A stretch of DNA of 21,747 bases from positions 1 through 21,747 of the forward strand of contig JAETTR010000005.1 of NCBI GenBank assembly GCA_021768985.1, written 5' to 3'. The position numbers and the translations under genes are program-made. Within the stretch, counting starts at the first letter, position 1. Each line of letters starts with the position of its first letter. Source of the DNA: Bacillota bacterium (GTDB taxonomy: Bacteria > Bacillota > Clostridia > Christensenellales > Borkfalkiaceae). Shown in pieces: positions 14,129 to 21,747 of this stretch. Under the pieces are notes generated by a model that did no database searches, was not told the origin of the DNA, and saw only the letters and a list, made by a program, of their open reading frames with translations.

Positions 14129-15994
14129 TTAAAATTCATATAATTCGTCTTTGATCCCCGTGTAATTCCACACGTAATTTTCGGGGAAATTCTCCGCGCC
14201 CTGCGGCTTGTCGCCCTCGAACAGGAATTCGTTCACGTCCGCCGAAGCGAGCAGTCCGAACAGCGCGCCGTCGTATGCGAGCGTTGCGGGCAGGTATAAG
14301 CTCTGCGCGGAAAGCCCCGCAAGATCGTCGATCGCGCGCGTGTTCAGCAGAATCGCGCGGACGATCCCCGTACGCCCCTCTCCGAAGAACCCCGCGGGCA
14401 GAGCGTTGCAGTCGATCACGAGCGTTTCGAGGGAAACGGTCGTTTCGCCGAACAGTCCGTCCAGATTCCCGCTGAAAGCGGCGGCGTGCAGTTCCAGATA
14501 TTTCAGTCCCGAAAGAGCTTGCAAAGCGCCCGCTTCGGGAGAAGCGCAGCTCCACGACAGCCGTTCGAGATTGGGGAAGCTTTGGAAAAACGCGGCGGTC
14601 GGCGCAAACGAGCCCGCCATCTGAACGATTTTCATCGAACGCACGGCGGAGAGTTCGCGGTAGAATTTCCCCGCTTCGAACTTCGTCACCGCCGACGGCA
14701 GAATGAATGTATCCGACTCTCCGTTCACGGCGACGACCTCGTCTACGAGCAAATCGCAGGAATCGTAATGATAATACGAATTTGCGGAAACGCCCGTCCA
14801 ATTTCCGTACGTGATCCGCAACGTCACGTTTTTCAGCGCGCCGTAGCCGAGCGCGGCGGCGGGATTGCGGGCGATAAAGTCCGCCGCCTTCACGCCCTCT
14901 AAAAAGCTTGCGGGAATCTCCGCACAGTTCACGCTCACCGTTTTAAAAGTCATCTCTTCACCGCCGAACAGATCCTTCAAAGGAACCGCTTCGGCGGACA
15001 CGAAGGAGTCGAAGCAGACGGAATTCGCTTGCTTGGAGTCTGAAAAGCTTCCGCGGGAAAGCCGCGCCGTGGGCAGATCCACCGTTTTCAGCGCGGGGCA
15101 ATTTTCGAATCCCTTTTCCGACACGTAAATCACGCCGCATTCAGCGGAAGCGGAAACGCTCTGCAAGCCGTCGCAATGGGTAAACGCGCCGCTCTCGATG
15201 CGAAGCTCCCCCTGATTCCCGAACACCGCTTTTTCGATCCGTCTGTCCGAGAACGCGCCTTTGGCGATCGCCGTGATCTTGTAATCGCCCACCTTGTCGG
15301 GCACGGTCACGGCGGATTGCCCGCCGTCGTACCCGCAGATGGTGGCGCGCCCGTCCGAAACGCGGAGATCGAACCCATCCAGATAGACCATTTCTGAACG
15401 GTTTTTGAAGAGGAACGCCGCCCCGATCACGAAGCCCAGCACGACGAGAATGACGAACACATTGAACACCTTGGGAAACTTTGCAATATTCTTACGGAAT
15501 ACGTTGCGGATCGAGAATCCGTATTTGAGTTGCTTTTGCGCGCTCTTTTTGGGGGCGGGCGCCGCAACGCGGGCGGGCGCGGGCGCAGCGGAGGGAACCG
15601 TTTGCGCGTAGCGGTCGAATTTATATGAATTGTCCTTGAATTCGCCGTTCTCCCACTTCACGCGGTCGAACGCGGCGAAGAGCAATTTCACGCCGAGCTT
15701 TTCGCACAAAAAGTTGATCCGCATTTTCGCGTTGGGCACGAAGGGCGCGTTGGCTTCCGCCTCGAAATTTTCGTGAAGCAACACCGACTTTTCGAGAAGC
15801 GCGCCCGAACCGTCGAACTGCGAAACCTCGAACCGAACGGCGTACAGCTTTTGGTTGAGATTGTTGAAGAACTTGAACACGGCGAACTTTTCTTCCGCGC
15901 GGGTGTCCTCGAACAAGATATATTCGCCGAGCGATACGACGGAATCCTGCCCGCTCGTATATTTGATCTTTTCTACGTGATTAAAGGAACTCAT
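14129..15994 (-). CDS. single-pass surface protein with BspA-type leucine-rich repeats
   Basis: A 621-residue protein in three parts. Residues 1-130 form a soluble, strand-rich domain (FAVFKFFNNLNQKLYAVRFEV and following). Residues 131-155 are an Ala/Pro linker. A basic stretch precedes one membrane helix at about 176-196, which places the N-domain inside and the rest outside. The external part resembles BspA/LRR_5 proteins: VPDKVGDYKITAIAKGAF, ALKTVDLP and similar units recur, typical of secreted surface proteins of gut Bacillota and Bacteroidota. The repeats become irregular towards the C-terminus, which has no LPXTG. The ATG at 15994 has GGAGGT about ten bases upstream; a GTG four codons earlier would overlap that site. 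It overlaps the preceding gene by 14 bases. Ligand unknown. Confidence 0.85.
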   Translation of the reverse strand: MSSFNHVEKIKYTSGQDSVVSLGEYILFEDTRAEEKFAVFKFFNNLNQKLYAVRFEVSQFDGSGALLEKSVLLHENFEAEANAPFVPNAKMRINFLCEKLGVKLLFAAFDRVKWENGEFKDNSYKFDRYAQTVPSAAPAPARVAAPAPKKSAQKQLKYGFSIRNVFRKNIAKFPKVFNVFVILVVLGFVIGAAFLFKNRSEMVYLDGFDLRVSDGRATICGYDGGQSAVTVPDKVGDYKITAIAKGAFSDRRIEKAVFGNQGELRIESGAFTHCDGLQSVSASAECGVIYVSEKGFENCPALKTVDLPTARLSRGSFSDSKQANSVCFDSFVSAEAVPLKDLFGGEEMTFKTVSVNCAEIPASFLEGVKAADFIARNPAAALGYGALKNVTLRITYGNWTGVSANSYYHYDSCDLLVDEVVAVNGESDTFILPSAVTKFEAGKFYRELSAVRSMKIVQMAGSFAPTAAFFQSFPNLERLSWSCASPEAGALQALSGLKYLELHAAAFSGNLDGLFGETTVSLETLVIDCNALPAGFFGEGRTGIVRAILLNTRAIDDLAGLSAQSLYLPATLAYDGALFGLLASADVNEFLFEGDKPQGAENFPENYVWNYTGIKDELYEF

Positions 15995-16694
15995 ATTCGA
16001 GTGCACCTCCGCTCTGCGCCTTCGTGTTTCTGTGGCGGAAACACTTTACCGTAATAAAATAGCTCAAAAGTCCGAGCAGCAGACTTCCGCCGATCGCGAT
16101 ATAATTGAGGAAATCCGCCATGAAATACTTCGCCCCGTTCTTCACGATCAGCTCGATGAGGAAATGCCGCGCGACGAACAAGCCCAGAAAGATCGTAAAG
16201 CTCTTCAAAAACGCGTACAGACGAATCTTGGCGAGCGAAAGCGGACGAATGACGTCGGCGTTCACTTCCAGCCCTTCGACCGATCCGATCACCACGTTCA
16301 CGTACTTGCAACGCCTGTGCAACGCGATCACCTTGGACGCGTCGCCCGTCTGCCGCTCGACGATTTGCTGAACGGCGAGCACCCGCCTGTGCGCGGTGTA
16401 CTCCACCACGAAAAACTTGACCGAAGAAAAGCTCTTTGCGTAGTTGCACACGAGGTATTTGTCGTACGCCGTTTTGCAGACGACGTATTTTTTGATGTAC
16501 TTCTTCGTTTCTCCGGAAGTAAAATAGATCGCGTTGCGCGAGTTCGTCGTTTTCGCATCCCGCATCAACTCGTCCTGCGTAAAGTTATGGTAGTAAACGT
16601 TCTTCAACAGCCGCGTTACGAACAGGGCGATCACCCCCGCTACGAATAATACCATAGACGCAAGACAAAAGATTCTCCAGACCGTCATCGTCAT
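15981..16694 (-). CDS. three-helix membrane protein of unknown function
   Basis: Not a family I recognise. The 237 residues have a membrane helix at about 5-28, a basic soluble domain at 29-155, and two helices near 160-180 and 195-216. The many Lys/Arg residues of the soluble domain (ETKKYIKKY, HRR, LHRRCK) and of the tail KCFRHRNTK suggest that both are cytoplasmic. The soluble domain looks strand-rich (KFFVVEYTAHRRVLAVQQIVE, KYVNVVIGSVEGLEV) and may have the same fold as the N-domain of the leucine-rich-repeat protein encoded next. The ATG has GAGAGGA about eight bases upstream. It lies 17 bases after the previous gene and overlaps the next, so all are probably made together. Confidence 0.85.
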   Translation of the reverse strand: MTMTVWRIFCLASMVLFVAGVIALFVTRLLKNVYYHNFTQDELMRDAKTTNSRNAIYFTSGETKKYIKKYVVCKTAYDKYLVCNYAKSFSSVKFFVVEYTAHRRVLAVQQIVERQTGDASKVIALHRRCKYVNVVIGSVEGLEVNADVIRPLSLAKIRLYAFLKSFTIFLGLFVARHFLIELIVKNGAKYFMADFLNYIAIGGSLLLGLLSYFITVKCFRHRNTKAQSGGALEYEFL

Positions 16695-16711
16695 ATTTCA
16701 ATCCTCTCGGT

Positions 16712-18244
16712 TTATTTCTTTTTCAGGCGGGAAAGCAACTTCGAAGCCGCCGTCTTCTTCCGCTCTTTTTCGGGCGCGGGCGCGCTCTCCGTCTGCGGTT
16801 CTCTCTCCGCAGCTTCCGCCGCCGCGGGCTCCGCAGGTTCTTCCGCAGCTTCCGCCGCCGCGGGCTCCGCTTGCGGTTCTTCGGCAAGATCGCCGAAGAT
16901 ATCCTCGAAGGATTCCTCCCCTTGCGCCTCCGGTTCCGCCCCGTCCGCTTCCCCGAGAATGTCGGTTACGGTGGGAAGCGCTTCCTCTTCGGGCGCCGCA
17001 ACCGTTTCGGGTTCTTCCGCAACTTCGGGCGCGGCTTCGGCGACGGGCGGTTCCTCTGGTTCCGCGATTTCCTCGGGTTCCGTCGGCTCGGGAATCGGCT
17101 CGACGGGCTCCGTCGGCTCGTCGGGCGCTTCGGGTTGCGTTTCTTCGAACACGGGCGGTTCGGGCGTTCCCTCCTCCGCATCTTCGGGTTCGGGAAGGGG
17201 CTCGGACGGCTCCTTCGCGATCGGTTCCGCCTCGGGCGGTTGCGCCTTTTTCCTCTTCGAAGGATGCGTCTGCATTGCGCTCCCGAGATCGACTGCCGGC
17301 GACGCGGGCGTTTCCTTCACGATCTCTTCGAGCACGGGTTGCGATTCGGAGTCCGTTTCGTCGAACAGCGCGGTGAGATTGCTCTCGATCGAGCTGATCT
17401 CGAATTTCTGCCCCCTGCACCGCGTGATATTGATGCCGTTCGTCCGCTTGTTCGCCGCGACGGGATCGAGCACGATATCCTCGAAGAGGTGTTCGTTCGC
17501 CGAACGCGTAGTAAGCGCGAAGATGGGCGCGACGACCGCAAACCCGACGGCGGAGACCAGAATCCAGACAATCATCACGAGGGAATAGAGCTCGTTCCCC
17601 GTCAGCAATTCGCTCCACAAAAACGCGCCGCCCACCCCGATTCCGAGAACCGCCAGATTGATCAGCAAGGGGATCAGCGTATTCAGCGCAACCGTGAGTT
17701 TGCCGTTTTGCTTCATGGTCCGGAAGCAGGCGGCGAGCGCATCGCCCACCGTGATCCCCTCGTTATTCAGAACGATCCAGGGCGTGGGCGTAAATATAAT
17801 CGGCAGAACGACGAGATAGACGAGCGCGAGGAGTAACCCCGGCACGGCGAAGATCGACACGAAAAGATTCGCGTCGAGGTCGGACGAAATCGTGGAGATC
17901 GCGTAACCGAGGAGCCCGAGCGCGCCCGTGATCAGCGCAAGAACCGCGAGCCCTGCGAGGAACATGAGCCCTTCCACGCAGACGGTGATAAAATACGTCC
18001 ACACGTTGCCCGCCTTGCCCGCTTCCCGAAAGCACGGCGAAACGGCGATCTGTTTTTGCTTGCGCAAAATTTTGCCCTGCCGCACGCCCGCAAGATCGAA
18101 CAGCGGACCGAAAAACAGCGTGACTCTTCCGATCAGCTCCATAAAAAAGTAGACGAGATTTCGGAAAAAGTGTTTGTTCCGAAAGAGCGCCGTGCACGAC
18201 GAACGCACCCCTTCCGTACAATAATAGCAAAACCCGCGGTTCAT
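16712..18244 (-). CDS. membrane protein with a long Pro/Glu/Ala-rich cytoplasmic tail
   Basis: A 510-residue protein of unknown function. The N-terminus carries Cys6, Cys9 and Cys17 (CYYC pattern). Hydrophobic segments lie near 28-54, 82-117, 127-152, 184-210 and 218-245, and the ITVGDALAACFRTMKQNGK loop recalls multi-helix domains of the DUF975 or glycerophosphodiesterase-membrane type, weakly. After a short folded-looking part (250-300), residues 300-490 are acidic and rich in Glu, Pro and Ala, surely disordered. Two small hydrophobic-acidic islands interrupt it, LPTVTDILGEA (423-433) and ESFEDIFGDLAEE (444-456). The end KKTAASKLLSRLKKK is strongly basic and possibly amphipathic. AAGGAGG lies eight bases before the ATG. 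It is 31 bases after the MBG-repeat gene. The tail may dock partner proteins inside the cell; that is inference. Confidence 0.88.
   Translation of the reverse strand: MNRGFCYYCTEGVRSSCTALFRNKHFFRNLVYFFMELIGRVTLFFGPLFDLAGVRQGKILRKQKQIAVSPCFREAGKAGNVWTYFITVCVEGLMFLAGLAVLALITGALGLLGYAISTISSDLDANLFVSIFAVPGLLLALVYLVVLPIIFTPTPWIVLNNEGITVGDALAACFRTMKQNGKLTVALNTLIPLLINLAVLGIGVGGAFLWSELLTGNELYSLVMIVWILVSAVGFAVVAPIFALTTRSANEHLFEDIVLDPVAANKRTNGINITRCRGQKFEISSIESNLTALFDETDSESQPVLEEIVKETPASPAVDLGSAMQTHPSKRKKAQPPEAEPIAKEPSEPLPEPEDAEEGTPEPPVFEETQPEAPDEPTEPVEPIPEPTEPEEIAEPEEPPVAEAAPEVAEEPETVAAPEEEALPTVTDILGEADGAEPEAQGEESFEDIFGDLAEEPQAEPAAAEAAEEPAEPAAAEAAEREPQTESAPAPEKERKKTAASKLLSRLKKK
16806..16870 (-). repeat. 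36-base tandem duplication in the disordered tail
   Basis: Bases 16806-16834 and 16842-16870 are identical over 29 bases, at a spacing of 36 bases. The period equals 12 codons and gives the protein repeat AEPAAAEAAEEP/AEPAAAEAAERE. The perfect DNA identity suggests a recent slippage event in a tail that tolerates length change. Confidence 0.9.
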
Positions 18245-18275
18245 AAATCCGCCCTCCTTGGCTTGTATCGGGTTT

Positions 18276-21200
18276 TCATGCCTGCGAAACGATTTCGATC
18301 GAATAATACTTCGTCCGATCGAATCTCCGGACGTCGTCCGGTCCGAGCTCGAACTCTTCGAACACGGTTGCGACGAACTTCCCGCCGACGACCTTGATTT
18401 CGATTTTCTGCTCTTCGAACAGCTCGCCCTCCAAAGCGAGAATTCCGACGATGTCGCCCTCCGAGTAATCCGAAGGGATTCCCGCCGCCGTGACTTTGAG
18501 CTCCCGCGCCCGAACCGTGATATGCGTGGCGGGATCGGAAGCGTTTACGGTGACCGTATAGAAATACGTTACGTCGTATCCGTCGGCGTCTACGATCTCC
18601 CAGCCGCGCAACCACTTCTGCGTTACGCCCGGTCTGTCGTCGGTATACGCGTCCGTTATGACGATTCGATGCCCGCTCAACAACCCGTACTCCGCCTGCG
18701 TGACCGTCTTGTCGGAACGGTCGTTAAACGAAACGTTCGTAAACAGCTCGGAGCCCTCGCCGCGGAAGGGAATCGTGACTCTCTCCCCCTCGTACTGCAC
18801 GACGGAATATCCCGCGGGCGGCACGTTCTGCCTGATCTCCGTCTTGCGTTTCCCGAACGTGAGCGTGGCGGTGAACTTCATCTCGTTGTATCCCGCAAGA
18901 TCGGGATTCGTTTCGTCGTATTCGTAGAGCGCGGTATAATTACCCGCCGTGTTTTCGCCCGTCTTTCGATCGGTAATCGAAACGGAAGCGATTCCCACCC
19001 AGGCGATAAAATCTTCGGTCGCGCGCAACGCGTTGTCGCCGTATACTTCGAGCTTGTCGCCCTCGGCGAGCGAGCCGCTCAACAGCTCGAAATGGTCGCG
19101 CGGAAGCGACACAACCTGACTCATGCTCGTGAACAGCTCGGAATACCGCGTCGGCACGATCACGATTTTGCGGGGCGAGATCGTCAGCGCGCCCGCGTCC
19201 TGATCGGTCAGATCGTAATTGCGCGAAATCCAACCGTCTTCGTCCGTAAAGCGCGAAATGCGGATCACATACCCGCCCGCGTTGACGGCGGACTCGAACA
19301 AGTCACCCTCTTTTTCGAATTCGTATACGGGCGTTGCAATTTGCGCGTCGTCCTTTACGAATCCCGTTTCCCCGTCGTTCGGAGCGTAATAATCGGTAAA
19401 CGAGAGCAGATCGGTTCCGACGGGTTTCTTGTCGTACTCCTTTTCGTAATCGTCGATCCGCACGCCGATCGCGCGCTGCGCTACGTAGAAATACGCGGTT
19501 TCGTATTCTATGCTGTAACCGCCCTGAAATCCGTCCCGAATGGCAAGCGTAACGTTTAAGTAATATCCGCCCGCCTGCAAGGGCTGATCCCATGCGTAAT
19601 CCTCGCCCGTCGTAAGATCGGTTATCCGATAAGTCGGCTCGTAATATTGCTCGTCGCCGTCTACGAATCCCTCTTCGTCCGGGAAGTCCTTGTGCCAATG
19701 AATAAAGTCGAGCAGACCGCGGTCAAGCGGTTCGCCGTTATATTCGAGTGCACCCTCGATCTTCGGCTGTACGACGACGTGCCGTTTTACGATTTCGAGC
19801 ACGCCGTCCTCGTAAGTAATTTCATAGTTCTTCGCAACAAGTTCGCTTCCCGTCAGCGACAGGGAAACCGCGTACCGCCCCGGTTCGATCGGTTCGGTTT
19901 CCGCGCCGTTCTGCCGATAGGTATACGTCTGCGTTACAGAGAGCTCGTCGCCGTTCACGAATCCCGCGCCGCCGTCCTCGCTCCGCGATTCGAAGGAGCC
20001 TTGGGGCACGGACACGGGCAAGCCCGTGTATTCCGTTTCGTAAGTATCCCGCCCGTCGAACCGTACGCTCACGGTGATCTTGCGGGACAGAATTTGCAGT
20101 GCGCCGTCCGTCGCATCGCTTAACGTATAGTTTTCCGTCACCTTGCCCGTCGCACCGTAAATTTCCCAGCCCGTTTCCCGCAACCTTACGGTATACGCGC
20201 CCGCGAACACGGCGGAAACCTCCGCGCCGTTCTCATCGAGGCAGAACGTTACGCCCTCGAACCGATCGCCCGCGAGAATCCCCTCGCATTCGAAGATATG
20301 CCCTTCCCTGGAGTAATCGAACGGTTGTGCGTTGTAGACGCGGTGTTCCTCGTTCTGAAGCGCGACCGTAAACGGACGCTTGGTAATTTCGTATTTCACC
20401 GTAGACGATAAAATGCTGTAGTTCCGCGTTGCGGGAACGCTTCCATCGATCCGGCAGGCGCTCGGGTCGATTGTGATCGTATACACGCCCGCGTTCAAAG
20501 CCTGCGTATACTTGTCGAGTTTTTCGTTAAAATAGAGAATTCCGAGCGTGAGCGTTTCGTTGTAAGCGGTGTTCGTGCCCTCGGTGAAATCGAATCCGTC
20601 CGCGGGGAAGGTATAAACTTCGCCGTCGTAGACCTTGCTCTTCGCGTCGCGCAATCTGATCCGCAATTGTTTTTTAAGGACTTCGAACGACACGGTTTCC
20701 GCCTGTTCGAGCGCGTAGTTTTTCTCGGCGACCTGCGCGCCGTTCTTGGAAACGGTATATCCGTTGAGGTCGATCCAGACGTAGTAAACGTCCGCGTCCT
20801 TCACCGTTGCGCGGTTGTTCCCCGCCGCGTCCGTGGTGTAATAGACGGTGATTTCCAACTCCTCGCCGTCGACCGTCCGCTTGCTTCCTTCGCCGTACGC
20901 GAAGTTGTTTTTCCCGCGCTCGTAGCCGCCGAACGAATCGCCGTAAGTGAGATTTCCGAGCGCCTTCGGCGAAAGCGTTAACTTGCGGGGCGTGATTTTC
21001 AGCATACCGAAGTCGTATGTAATCTCGTAGTTTTCGGTGACGTCCGTCTCGCCCGCGAGGATTTTGAACTCGTTCCCGTTTTCGCGTTCGCCGACGTTCA
21101 CGATTTCCACGGGATCGTTCTGCGCGACCGGTTCGTGACCTAACTTGGTCACGAGATTGTCCGCCGTGTACGCGTCGTTTTTGAGGGGCGCGCCGTCGTA

Positions 21201-21747
21201 TTCCTTTTCGTCCTTCGGCGAATGAATGACGATCGGACGGGGCAGAATTTCGATCGTGCCGTACACGTAACGCACGATTTCGTAGTTCTTGCCGACATCG
21301 TTGCCCGCGCCGTCCTGCACGAGACAGGTAAACTTGTTGTTCTCCGCTTTCGTATCCCGAACGTCGGTCGCGGAAAAAATCGGATTATTCGGATCGGCGA
21401 CGAGCTTATGGTCGAGTACCAAACCGCTCCCCGCGCCCTCCGCTTTTACCGCGGAGACACTTTCCGTATAGGAATGCGGGTCGCCGTCGTAGACGAACTG
21501 CGTACTGCCCGTTACGGCTACGATCTTGCGCGGGGTCACCTTCAACGCGCCGTAACCTACGACCTTTACCGTGTAGTTGCGGTTCACGTCTTTTTCCGGA
21601 GCGTCCGGGTCAATGACGATATAAACGCAAACGTTCTCTTCCTCGCCCGCGTCGGTGATTTCCGTCCATTCCGTCGCCTTCAACGCGTGTTTTAAAACCA
21701 GCCCTTTCTCTTCCCCGCCGCTCGCCACGTGATATACGTTGCTTGCG
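18276..21747 (-). CDS. MBG/YDG-repeat surface protein, 5' end beyond the window
   Basis: The frame is open to the right edge, so the start and any signal peptide are outside; about 1156 residues are visible. They consist of about ten tandem beta-rich units of about 100 residues. Each ends in a pattern like NYEITYxxGxLxITPRK, followed by a strand and a YDG/YNG/YEG motif (for example VYDGDPHSY, EYDGAPLKN, VYDGEVYTF, EYNGEPLDR). This is the signature of MBG/YDG domains found in bacterial adhesins and other surface proteins. The last units diverge, and the protein ends DRTKYYSIEIVSQA with no LPXTG, membrane helix or other anchor. It is the first gene visible in the envelope operon. An extracellular binding or stalk role is likely from the family; the ligand is unknown. 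Confidence 0.88.
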   Translation of the reverse strand, partial: ASNVYHVASGGEEKGLVLKHALKATEWTEITDAGEEENVCVYIVIDPDAPEKDVNRNYTVKVVGYGALKVTPRKIVAVTGSTQFVYDGDPHSYTESVSAVKAEGAGSGLVLDHKLVADPNNPIFSATDVRDTKAENNKFTCLVQDGAGNDVGKNYEIVRYVYGTIEILPRPIVIHSPKDEKEYDGAPLKNDAYTADNLVTKLGHEPVAQNDPVEIVNVGERENGNEFKILAGETDVTENYEITYDFGMLKITPRKLTLSPKALGNLTYGDSFGGYERGKNNFAYGEGSKRTVDGEELEITVYYTTDAAGNNRATVKDADVYYVWIDLNGYTVSKNGAQVAEKNYALEQAETVSFEVLKKQLRIRLRDAKSKVYDGEVYTFPADGFDFTEGTNTAYNETLTLGILYFNEKLDKYTQALNAGVYTITIDPSACRIDGSVPATRNYSILSSTVKYEITKRPFTVALQNEEHRVYNAQPFDYSREGHIFECEGILAGDRFEGVTFCLDENGAEVSAVFAGAYTVRLRETGWEIYGATGKVTENYTLSDATDGALQILSRKITVSVRFDGRDTYETEYTGLPVSVPQGSFESRSEDGGAGFVNGDELSVTQTYTYRQNGAETEPIEPGRYAVSLSLTGSELVAKNYEITYEDGVLEIVKRHVVVQPKIEGALEYNGEPLDRGLLDFIHWHKDFPDEEGFVDGDEQYYEPTYRITDLTTGEDYAWDQPLQAGGYYLNVTLAIRDGFQGGYSIEYETAYFYVAQRAIGVRIDDYEKEYDKKPVGTDLLSFTDYYAPNDGETGFVKDDAQIATPVYEFEKEGDLFESAVNAGGYVIRISRFTDEDGWISRNYDLTDQDAGALTISPRKIVIVPTRYSELFTSMSQVVSLPRDHFELLSGSLAEGDKLEVYGDNALRATEDFIAWVGIASVSITDRKTGENTAGNYTALYEYDETNPDLAGYNEMKFTATLTFGKRKTEIRQNVPPAGYSVVQYEGERVTIPFRGEGSELFTNVSFNDRSDKTVTQAEYGLLSGHRIVITDAYTDDRPGVTQKWLRGWEIVDADGYDVTYFYTVTVNASDPATHITVRARELKVTAAGIPSDYSEGDIVGILALEGELFEEQKIEIKVVGGKFVATVFEEFELGPDDVRRFDRTKYYSIEIVSQA
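18512..21533 (-). repeat. array of MBG-type protein repeats
   Basis: Unit boundaries, marked by the PRK-like strand after GxLxI, fall at visible residues 72, 169, 253, 358, 456, 554, 654, 757, 858, 966 and 1079, that is every 84-113 residues. The best conserved positions are the Asn-Tyr before the boundary, the PRKI/L boundary itself and the Tyr-Asp-Gly about 13 residues after it. DNA identity between units is low, so the array is old rather than freshly amplified. Confidence 0.85.

Noticed and set aside
16959..17588. Plus-strand Ser/Gly/Ala-rich frame of 209 codons resembling a low-complexity surface protein
   Set aside because: It is the exact antisense of the Glu/Pro/Ala-rich tail; the simple codon set of the tail creates it automatically.
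18258..19559. Plus-strand frame of 433 codons opposite the MBG-repeat gene
   Set aside because: Basic composition, no recognisable domain, fully antisense to a clear repeat protein.
18512..21533. The repeat array as a CRISPR or DNA satellite
   Set aside because: Repetition is at the protein level with a roughly 100-codon period and low DNA identity; there are no short identical repeats with spacers.

Overview
The window looks like the chromosome of a GC-rich anaerobic Bacillota bacterium, probably a gut clostridium. This is inferred from the protein families, an FMN riboswitch, a flavodiiron oxygen-scavenging protein and surface proteins built from MBG/YDG and BspA-type leucine-rich repeats. 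I cannot fix genus or family from sequence alone. Except for the last codons of an unidentified plus-strand gene at the left edge, every gene I accept is on the minus strand, so transcription runs from high to low coordinates.

Right part (9318-21747): five closely spaced minus-strand genes form an envelope-protein operon. In transcription order they are: an MBG-repeat protein whose N-terminus lies beyond the window; a five-helix membrane protein with a long Pro/Glu/Ala-rich cytoplasmic tail; a small three-helix membrane protein; a single-pass protein with an external leucine-rich-repeat domain; and a 1591-residue protein with six membrane helices and about 1300 external residues carrying degenerate repeats. 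Their functions are not known to me. This is the best candidate in the window for an undescribed system.

Middle part (6957-9292): a flavodiiron protein with its own promoter, then a promoter, an FMN riboswitch with an intrinsic terminator, and a RibU-like riboflavin transporter subunit. These two neighbouring units both concern flavin.

Left part (1-6913): a tightly packed operon tsaE-tsaB-rimI-alpha/beta hydrolase-MurF-like ligase-nitroreductase. The first five genes are linked by four successive 4-base stop/start overlaps. An intrinsic terminator follows, then ddl (D-Ala-D-Ala ligase) and icd (isocitrate dehydrogenase). The ddl and MurF-like products would act in consecutive steps of peptidoglycan precursor synthesis. 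The MurF-like protein is unusual because a membrane domain stands where the usual N-terminal domain should be.

Four intergenic promoters can be read directly. All have a perfect TATAAT, a 17-base spacer, and a -35 box of TTGCAA (three) or TTGCTT (one) rather than TTGACA. The tsaE promoter would give an almost leaderless mRNA and sits inside an inverted repeat. I found no tRNA, rRNA, CRISPR array, transposase or integrase. The only non-coding stretch near 300 bases (7713-8014) is filled by the riboswitch, its terminator and its promoter.
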